Part shown: in pieces, positions 57,861-64,000 of the stretch
Layout: every line of letters begins with the position of its first letter
How positions within the stretch are numbered: the stretch's first letter is position 1
Assembly (NCBI GenBank): GCA_023614405.1
Contig: CM042691.1
Location: 174,068,927 to 174,132,926 of the forward strand
Direction of reading: 5' to 3'
From: Avena insularis
Taxonomy: Eukaryota; Streptophyta; Magnoliopsida; Poales; Poaceae
DNA: 64,000 nucleotides
Notes under the pieces: model-generated
The model's database searches: none
What the model saw: the letters and a program-made list of their open reading frames with translations, nothing else
Told to the model about the DNA's origin: nothing
Translations under genes and position numbers: made by a program

Positions 57861-59271
57861 ATGGCTGAAAAGAAGCTAGGGGAGTTTGCAACTCCCAACA
57901 ATGATTATTTGTGTACTCATATTACTCAGCCAGCAATTGCTGCTGAAGATTATGAAATTAATCCCCACTATTTAAGTTTGGTTCAATAGAATCAATTTGG
58001 AGGCTCTGCCATTGAAGATGCAGGTATGCATTTAAATACTTTCACCGAAATATGTGATATGATGTGCATTAAAGATGTTGACCCCGACGCGGTCAATTGC
58101 GCTTATTTCCTTTCTTAGAGGAAGAGCAAAAGAATGGTTGCCATCTTTGCCTAGAAATACTATTACATCATGGGTGGAATGTACTTCTTTATTTATGACT
58201 AAATTATTTCCACCTGGAAAGACTATGCAACTCAGATCTAATATTACTGGTTTTAGATAGGAAGAGCGTGAGCCGCTAGCGCTTGCATGGGAGAGAATGA
58301 AAGAATGCATGAGAAACTGTCCCAGCCATGGGATGGAATATTGGTTAATTCTCCATTTATTTTATAATTCTCTTAACCTGTGTCTAAGTCTATGCTTGAT
58401 ACTGCAGCTGGAGTAACATTTATGGGTAAGCAAAATACCAAAGCAAAGCGGCTGCTAGACAATATGCAAGACAACCATGCCCAAAGGCATGTGGAAAGAT
58501 CAAACACGAAGAAGGTGAACTCTATCACACCTCAAGAAAATGAAGAACTCAAGGCTAAGTTGGATGAGCTCATATTAGCTGTTAAAGGTAAGGAAACCCT
58601 GGTAAGAGCTACTCCCAAACCAACTATTGAATAAATAGACTTCATAGCTCGTAATGATTATAACCCGTGTTGGAAGAAGAATTATAATCCAAATTTTCAG
58701 AAACATTATTCTAGTCATGCAGGTAACTCTAATAATAATATGGCATCAAGTAATAGTAGTCTCCAAGAAACTCTTAAATCTTTTATGGACTCACAAAATA
58801 AGCAAAACAATATCCTAGTTAAAATAACGGATAACCATGACGCTTGGTAAATTATCTAACCAAGTGTAGCATGCTATGCTTGGTAACTCTAATAATAATA
58901 TGGCATCAAGTAATAGTAGTCTCCAAGAAACTCTTAAATCTTTTATGGACTCACAAAATGAGCAAAACAATATCCTAGTTAAAATAACGGATAACCATGA
59001 TGCTATGCTTGGTAAATTATCTAACCAAGTTGTTAGTTTGAGAAATGATTTGCAAGCCCTCCAAGAAAGAATAAGGATTGTTGAGGCACAACTAGGTAAG
59101 ATAACCGAGAGTCAAACTCTCATTCTAGCTAAATTTGCAGGTAATGCTGAGCCCGATCCAGTAGAAGACCTCAAGATGATAAGAATCCAAAGGGAGGAGC
59201 CTGAAGAACTCGATTATAGGTACGTGATCTTGAGGAAGAGTATAAGAAAATTGCTGAAAATTGCCTGTTAA
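57861..59271 (+). pseudogene. Athila-lineage gag (A2), broken
   Basis: The frame starts ATGGCTGAAAAGAAG at 57,861. Order seen: an N-terminal segment ending in an internal stop near 57,987; the capsid-like gag core at 58,090-58,258 (LRGRAKEWLPSLPRNTITSW, then FPPGKT); a second stop; WERMKECMRNCPSHGMEYW at about 58,290-58,345; a charged region 58,380-58,634; and a coiled-coil segment 58,876-59,190. The pattern of a gag core followed by a linker and coiled coil is typical of Triticeae Athila elements. At least three stops or frameshifts and a 160-bp duplication (58,722-59,026) disable it. Confidence 0.75.
58722..59026 (+). repeat. 160-bp tandem duplication in A2 gag
   Basis: ggtaactctaataataatatgg begins at 58,722 and 58,882. 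The two units are nearly identical. The first also carries a short deletion near gacgcttgg. The 160-bp period is not a multiple of three. Confidence 0.88.
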
Positions 59272-59740
59272 GCTAGATGATATATTTGAGCCTACTATTA
59301 ATATTAAAATTGTGACTAATGAAATAGCTGCACTGTGTGATCTAGGTGCAATTGTTTCAACAATTCTAAAGAGTCTTTTTAATAAGTTAAATCTTAGATC
59401 TTTTGAAATCACCGAACTAAAATTGCATCTAGCAGATTTTACGTACAAACAAGCATGCATTAAAGAGAATACCTTAGTATACATTAAAGGTTGTCCTGCT
59501 CTTATTGATTTTGTTATTGTTGATTCTACTGCTCCTATCATATTAGGTCGTTATTTATTAAGAACTATTAAGGCTTTGATTAATTTGCATGAAGGGAAAG
59601 TGAAGCTCCAATTGCCTTCGCAGGATCCTTTTGTTATTCATTTTTCCAGAAAAAAGAAAGCCAAGCAAGATGAGAAGGAGGCCATCACTTTGAAGGCCAA
59701 TTACTTTGGAGTGGGTGTTCCACTCATATGGCCTAAGTGA
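59261..59740 (+). pseudogene. Retropepsin-type aspartic protease region of A2
   Basis: The 159-codon frame holds the catalytic-type motif ALCDLGAIVS (family form: LxDLGASxS) at residues 25-34 and the second signature IILGRYLLRT (family form: ILGRPFLxT) at about residues 92-101. The spacing is as expected for Athila proteases. The frame is intact through this domain and ends at 59,740 without entering reverse transcriptase. Reverse transcriptase, RNase H and integrase are missing altogether. The next sequence is Athila-like 3' DNA (catgggaggcaacccatg, about 59,780). The chain would need a partner element's pol to move. Confidence 0.75.
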
Positions 59741-60030
59741 GCAACATCAAGGTCAAGCTATTAACCATAAAAGAGCGATGCATGGGAGGCAACCCATGTG
59801 AAATAAAGGTTTGAGTATAGTTAAGTTTTATATTGAATAAAGAGTGCTAGAAAACTCCAGTGAGAAGGAGAGATTCAGCGGTACTAAAAATTCCTGTTTT
59901 AAACAAGCCAAAGTTGGTCGACAATTTAGTCTATCATGTTTCTGTCAAAACAAGGTGTTTCGCTAAGTTTCAGTCTAAAACTTAATTCTTGAAGAAATAG
60001 AATTTTTTTGTTTTATACTGAAGCTTTAAC
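59741..60030 (+). mobile_element. A2 region downstream of protease, non-coding
   Basis: It begins with the gcatgggaggcaaccc segment that in related elements follows the end of pol. The coding region between protease and this segment was therefore removed cleanly. AT-rich, no gene seen. Confidence 0.55.
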
Positions 60031-60034
60031 GACC

Positions 60035-60277
60035 AACTATACGGCTGGAATAAAAATTCCTGTCGTATAGCTCCGGCCGTATAGTTATTTGATCCATCGA
60101 CAATTTTTCATCTTGGAATACAGAAGGTTTGACGACCAACTATACGGCGGGAACAAAAGTTCCGGCCGTATAGTTCCGGCCATATAGTATAGCCATCAGG
60201 AAAGAAACCCTAGAAACCCTAATTTTTTGTCGTCAGACCAACTATACGGCGGGAACAAGTGTTCCGGCTGCATAGTT
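60035..60277. repeat. Three tandem palindromes (GACCAACTATACGG...CCGTATAGTT) in A2
   Basis: Arms aactatacgg and ccgtatagtt lie at 60,035-60,044/60,077-60,086 and 60,138-60,147/60,166-60,175. A weaker pair is at 60,240-60,249/60,269-60,277. Inner arms (gggaac/gttcc) extend units two and three into near-continuous hairpins of about 38 bp. Spacing is about 102 bp. A diverged copy lies in the probable LTR at 56,648-56,684. The cluster sits 150-400 bp before the predicted intron of the env-like ORF. Confidence 0.85.
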
Positions 60278-60428
60278 GCGGACAACCACTTAAATGCACG
60301 GGAAGGTACCCAAAACATCAAAACATTAATCCTTTTTCTCTCTTCTACCTCCAAACTCTCTCAAAACCTCAAGGGATCTTCACCTCTACTCAATTTCGAT
60401 CGATTTCCACGCATACGAGTGATCTACG

Positions 60429-60649
60429 GTATGTCTCTCCTCCGATGCTCCAATTACTTTTCGCGAATTCATCTCTGATCTATGTCATTATCAATCTAGG
60501 GTGAGACTTATTTTTAACTATTTGTCATGATTATCTTGCTTAGATTATTATGTTAAGGAGATTCTTTAGTGTGCTATGATGAGGAATATGCTATGACTAT
60601 TATTGTTGGATCAAAAAGTTTTATATTTGTCTTTCTTATTTACTTTTAG
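60429..60649 (+). other. Predicted intron upstream of the A2 env-like ORF
   Basis: A donor ACG|GTATGT at 60,428/60,429 and a pyrimidine-rich acceptor tatttacttttag|A at 60,649/60,650 bound a T-rich 221-bp segment. The preceding sequence (60,330-60,428) is CT-rich like a 5' leader, and the env-like ATG is three bases after the acceptor. Athila-type env-like ORFs are thought to be expressed from spliced RNA, which fits. Confidence 0.45.
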
Positions 60650-60652
60650 AAG

Positions 60653-60948
60653 ATGAACACAAGAATACAGATGCATGCTCTTGCTGCCACTAGTTCTTCT
60701 CGGGCTGCAGCTTAGGAACGCATGGGGATTCGATTCAAGAACGAGTCCCACCATGATCGTTTTGACAGGATCAAAAACCGAGAAGTCAAGGCAACCAAGT
60801 GGGCTTTCCCCATAAATATTGAACCAACTCGGTATTTCTGATGACTTTAATTTACTTTGCAATAGGGTTGTCCTGCAAAACTTTGTATTTCATGATGCAC
60901 CAACCTATCGCCGGTTAAACATTGAATTTCTTAGTTCTTTGAAAAGCT
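60653..60948 (+). pseudogene. Athila env-like ORF fragment (A2)
   Basis: The ATG at 60,653 opens a frame with NESHHDRFDRIKNREVKATK. It has a stop near 60,713 and a further stop and frameshift near 60,839. A second frame continues with LGISDDFNLLCNRVV and ends in TYRRLNIEFLSSLK. The order of these segments is that of the third ORF of plant Athila elements, often called env-like although no envelope function is proven. The rest of the ORF is missing: after about 60,948 the sequence changes to the extra ORF of element R. The open frame happens to run through the junction. Confidence 0.6.
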
Positions 60949-60949
60949 C

Positions 60950-62236
60950 CTGCGACGTCGACTCCCTAGCAGAAGCTTTGGCGGGTGATGCTCATGTGAG
61001 CTACAAGCAAGCTCGGAAGGGGGTGGGCGCCGCTATGGGGCGGGCGATGGCGGTGGCATCTGGCGCGTAGATGGATGTTCTGCAAATCACCTCCAAGATG
61101 ACGATAGCAACAGATGGCTCTGAGGTAGCGTTTGATCCCTTCCCCTCGAAGTGCAAGCATTTTGGCCCGAAGCTTATCGATCTTCTGGCCACATATGTGC
61201 TGGAGCAGCGGGCGGCCAAGGCGAAAGCCTTGGGATCCAAAGCTGCTCCTGATGTGGCTGCTTAGGTCATTTGCCGTGTAGTTTGCTTGGCTAAGTTTAT
61301 TTTTGCCTTTTGTGCATGTAATGCTTCGAGATGAACAAGTATTACTCTGCCACGTAGTGGCTTATTGATGTAAATATAAATGTCTCCCTTGAATGTTGTC
61401 ATATGCCTTGATTTTTATACTCTGCTAATTGTACACCCTTAGGGTCCTTCGAGTGCTGATCCGGTGGATTCGCCTCGTCCTTTCTTTGGTGCTCGTCCAC
61501 CACCGAGTGAGACGTCGCAATTGCTACTGCTGCGTGATCGCATCTGAAGCCTGGAGAAGGATGCTCTCATGATCCGTGGTCATGCGGACGTTTGGAAATC
61601 CAAGGCCGAATGGGCTATTGCTAGATAAGAATTTCTCCTTGAGGAATGTCGGCAGATTGGCGAGCAACTCCAGTGTAAGTCACCATGAGTCTTTTCTTTT
61701 CGACTGCGCCATGTTTTTATGTCTTCTCACCTGGTGCTTCATTGTGTAGTTGTGAATCTTCTTGGGAAGGAAGAGAAAGAGTGTGTTGCAATTCGAATGA
61801 ATTGCTTGAAGCAACATGAGTTGAAGGCCGACGGCTCTTCTGGATGGACCGCGATTGAGCAATTGTTCTTGCAACAGTTCAAGATCGCGTCCATCAAGTG
61901 CTTCAGGTGCTAAAGCATGCAAGGTTATCAGTTGCGGCGATCTGGGCCACGATGTTCCCTCTGGATTCGGCTCCCTCTAGCTTCTTGGGCTTGCTTGGAA
62001 GATTTCATGACATGAGCATCGTGAAGGAGCTGGTGGCAGGTGTGAAGGCGGCCCTATCACTTGTGCAGATGCATCGTTGTGATGTCAACCTTGCGGAGAT
62101 AGCAGCTGGGTCGCCCCCTCCTCCGGATGGTGTGGCTTGGGACATGCGTCCGCATTATAAGGCCGTGGCGCAGCATGCTGAGGAAATCATAGAATTGTTC
62201 GAGGAGCGGACGAACGTCCCACTTCAGCATGGTTGA
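60950..62236 (+). pseudogene. Extra ORF (aORF) of Tat-lineage gypsy element R, several exons, broken
   Basis: Coding-like plus-strand pieces lie at 60,950-61,265 (one TAG at 61,068), about 61,442-61,675 (two stops) and 61,751-62,236 (one frameshift near 61,900). They are separated by T-rich gaps with plausible splice signals (acttag at 61,441; cagt|gtaagt at 61,675; tgtgtag at 61,750). The product is charged, probably coiled-coil (LKQHELKADG), and ends with a hydrophobic Leu/Ala-rich stretch and SPPPPDG. An extra ORF running opposite to pol between integrase and the 3' LTR is known from Tat-lineage elements (Grande gene23). It is tail to tail with R pol, 348 bp apart. Confidence 0.6.
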
Positions 62237-62584
62237 ATCCTATATATATCAAATGGAACAATGTAAAGTCTATATATTGTCGAGTGGGATTTAGCGTCAT
62301 TATAAAGTTGTATGTATTGGCACGTAGTGCATTGTTTGACTATAGGTTGTGTATGTCCTTTTTGTTAGCCTGGCCTGGTCAGCTACTCAGGGTTTATGCG
62401 TTGTTTGTCAATCGACGAAGTCGTAAGATGAGGCGCAGCCCCCGAGTATTTTTGATGATGTAATCGTATGCAAGAGAAACAAATTTGGCCAAGGAACTTA
62501 GCTTTTATTCATCGTAATGTAGGAGGTAAATGTTCGGCTGAGTAGCCTGGCTGGATAGCCTTATGGAAAGTAAAAGACAACTAA
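62237..62584. other. Convergent gap between R aORF and R pol
   Basis: No gene seen. It contains the 3' ends of both frames and AT-rich sequence (62,237-62,350) that may hold poly(A) signals for both directions. Confidence 0.4.
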
Positions 62585-64000
62585 GGGTAGAAGCATCGCA
62601 GCTGTGCAATGTTCCAGGGGTTGGAGTATTCGACTCCGGACTCAACCTCCTTTAGGCGGTAGGCGCCACCTAGGATTACTTCAGTGACTACGTAGGGTCC
62701 TTCCCAGGGTGATTCGAGCTTCAGGTGCCCTTTCTGCTTGAGTCGCAGGACGAGGTCTCCTTCGACGAAGCACCTTGGGCGCAGTCAACGGCTGTGGTAT
62801 TTGTAGAGACTTCGCTGATACATGGTCAAACGGGCCGCGGCGATGTCACGAGCTTCGTCCAGTGTGTCGGCGGCGTCTTTGAGTGCGGCCGATGATTCGG
62901 CTTCGCTGTAGGCGATGACCCGCGGGGCCTTGTAGCGTACCTTAGAAGACAACATGGCTTCGGCTATGTGCACCATGAAGAAGGGCGTGTAGCCAGTTGA
63001 GCTGTTTGGCGTTATGCGCAAGCTCCAAGAACAGAGGGTAGCTCGTTTGCCCAGGCTCCTGCAAGCCTTTCAAGTGGGCGTAGCAGTCGTTTCTTGATGT
63101 CGTTGCCGACGAGGCCGTTAGCCTTTTCGACCTGCCCATTTGTCTACGGATGCCCCCACAGAGTCGTATGTGAGGTTGATGCCGAGGTATTCGCAGAAGT
63201 CTTGGAACTCATTCGAGGTGAAATTTGAGCCATTGTCGGTTATGATGCTATGGGGCACTCCAAACCTGTAGACAATTGACTCGACAAACTTGATGGCAGC
63301 GGCGCCGCTTTGGTTAGTGACAGACATGACCTCGGTCCACTTTGTGAATTTGTCAACCGCCACCAGGAGGAAGACGTGCCCTCCTGGCGAGGACTTTGGC
63401 AGCTTGCCGATCATGTCGAGTCCCCACTAGGCGAAGGGCCAGGCCAATGTTATGGGCAACAGCTCTGAGCCTGGCACATGCGGCTTATTTGTATACCTTT
63501 GGCAGGCGTTGCATCTCTAGACGATCTCCTTGGCATTGCTCATTGTGGTTGGCAAGTAGAAGCCAGCTCGTAGGGCCTTGGCGACCAGGGTGTTGTTGCC
63601 TGCGTGGTGGCCGCAGATACCTTCATGGATGTCAAGGAGGATGCTCTTCGCGACACTATTAGTGACGCATCATTGGAGCACACCCTAAATGCTTTGTTTG
63701 TACAGTTCGCCACTTATGATGGTGAAGGCCTTTGATTGGCGAGCTATGCGTCGGACATCAGTCGGGTCCTCAGGAAACAGTTTGCTTATCGGGTAGCGGA
63801 GGTACGGTTGGGTCCACGTCTGCTTGACCGCCATGACCTGCATGAGGCTCACCAGTTCGACCTCCGTGTTGAGATCTTCGGGTCCATTGGCTTTCTCGGG
63901 TGGCACAAACCCCGAGTGTCCTACGGCTTCGGATGTGTCCTTCAGGAATTTTCGCTTGATGGAGGGCACACTTGGTGGCACTGGGGCGCAAGTGGAGCCA
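62585..64000 (-). pseudogene. gypsy pol 3' part: RNase H-integrase of Tat-lineage element R, partial
   Basis: The minus-strand frame enters from the right edge and ends at a stop at 62,585. Order: RNase H/linker (63,685-63,981, YPISKLFPEDPTDVRRI); integrase zinc finger with H-H at about 63,625 and CNACQ at about 63,515; catalytic-core D in GLDMIGKL (about 63,415), D in ITDNGSNF (about 63,235) and E in the VEKANGL segment (about 63,100); then LRITPNSSTGYTPFFMVH and a C-terminal LKLESPWEGPYVVTEVI segment. Several in-frame stops and a frameshift near 63,140 inactivate it. Gag, protease, reverse transcriptase and the 5' LTR lie beyond the window. Confidence 0.85.

Noticed and set aside
1..64000. 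A complete undescribed multi-gene system
   Set aside because: I looked on both strands for clustered intact genes, RNA genes or conserved operon-like layouts. Everything supported is transposon-derived or eroded, so I do not claim a new system.

Overview
This window looks like intergenic DNA from a large grass genome, most likely a Triticeae cereal (wheat, rye, barley or a relative). I found no intact host gene. Almost all of it is nested LTR retrotransposons, plus the 3' end of a CACTA transposon, one eroded B3-like host gene fragment and several tandem-repeat blocks. The grass assignment rests on the nested layout, the LTR types (starts TGTAACATCCC, TGTAACACCCC, TGATACGTC, TGTCGGGG), initiator-Met and TGGCGCC-type primer sites, Athila- and Tat-lineage proteins and a CACTACAAGAAA terminus. 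Species and family names are not proven by this reading. Labels G, C, A1, L, S, H, J, K, X, A2 and R below are mine.

Left third (1-25,094). Minus-strand gypsy-like element G has a roughly 5.3-kb LTR at 10,380-25,094, read right to left. Its primer site is at 10,361-10,373 and eroded gag-like DNA lies at 4,457-5,673 and 9,766-10,300. A second, partial G LTR occupies 1-3,090. Three things interrupt G: a copia LTR (C, 3,091-4,456), a deleted Athila-like element (A1, 5,674-9,760) and a complete 9.4-kb element, L (14,091-23,479). L has LTRs over 4.2 kb, an internal domain of only 836 bp and perfect ATTTC target duplications.

Middle (25,095-51,041). A 512-bp tandem repeat is followed by a decayed copia reverse transcriptase/RNase H region and the C 3' LTR (to 29,871). 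Then comes minus-strand gypsy H (29,872-35,916), which carries a 3.26-kb solo LTR, S, flanked by GACGC duplications. H sits in the left LTR of J (35,917-51,041), an LTR element whose internal domain shows no recognisable pol. K (37,036-47,239) is a complete but coding-dead gypsy element inside J, flanked by CTCCG duplications. Order of events from nesting: J before H and K; H before S; G before L and A1.

Right third (51,042-64,000). This holds the 3' half of CACTA element X (ends 54,634), with long tandem repeats and typical subterminal repeats. Next are an unassigned stretch and a minus-strand B3-like pseudogene with in-frame stops at CTAG sites. An Athila-lineage element A2 follows, with gag and protease but no reverse transcriptase or integrase, a cluster of palindromes, and an env-like ORF fragment behind a predicted intron. 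The window ends in Tat-lineage gypsy R: pol on the minus strand and, tail to tail with it, the extra ORF on the plus strand.

No coding region is intact. The most interesting signals are structural: the A2 palindrome cluster, an exon-like ORF with a splice donor kept in both K LTRs, indels concentrated in one GC-rich tract of the L LTRs, the 512-bp repeat, and the CTAG-type decay of the B3 fragment.
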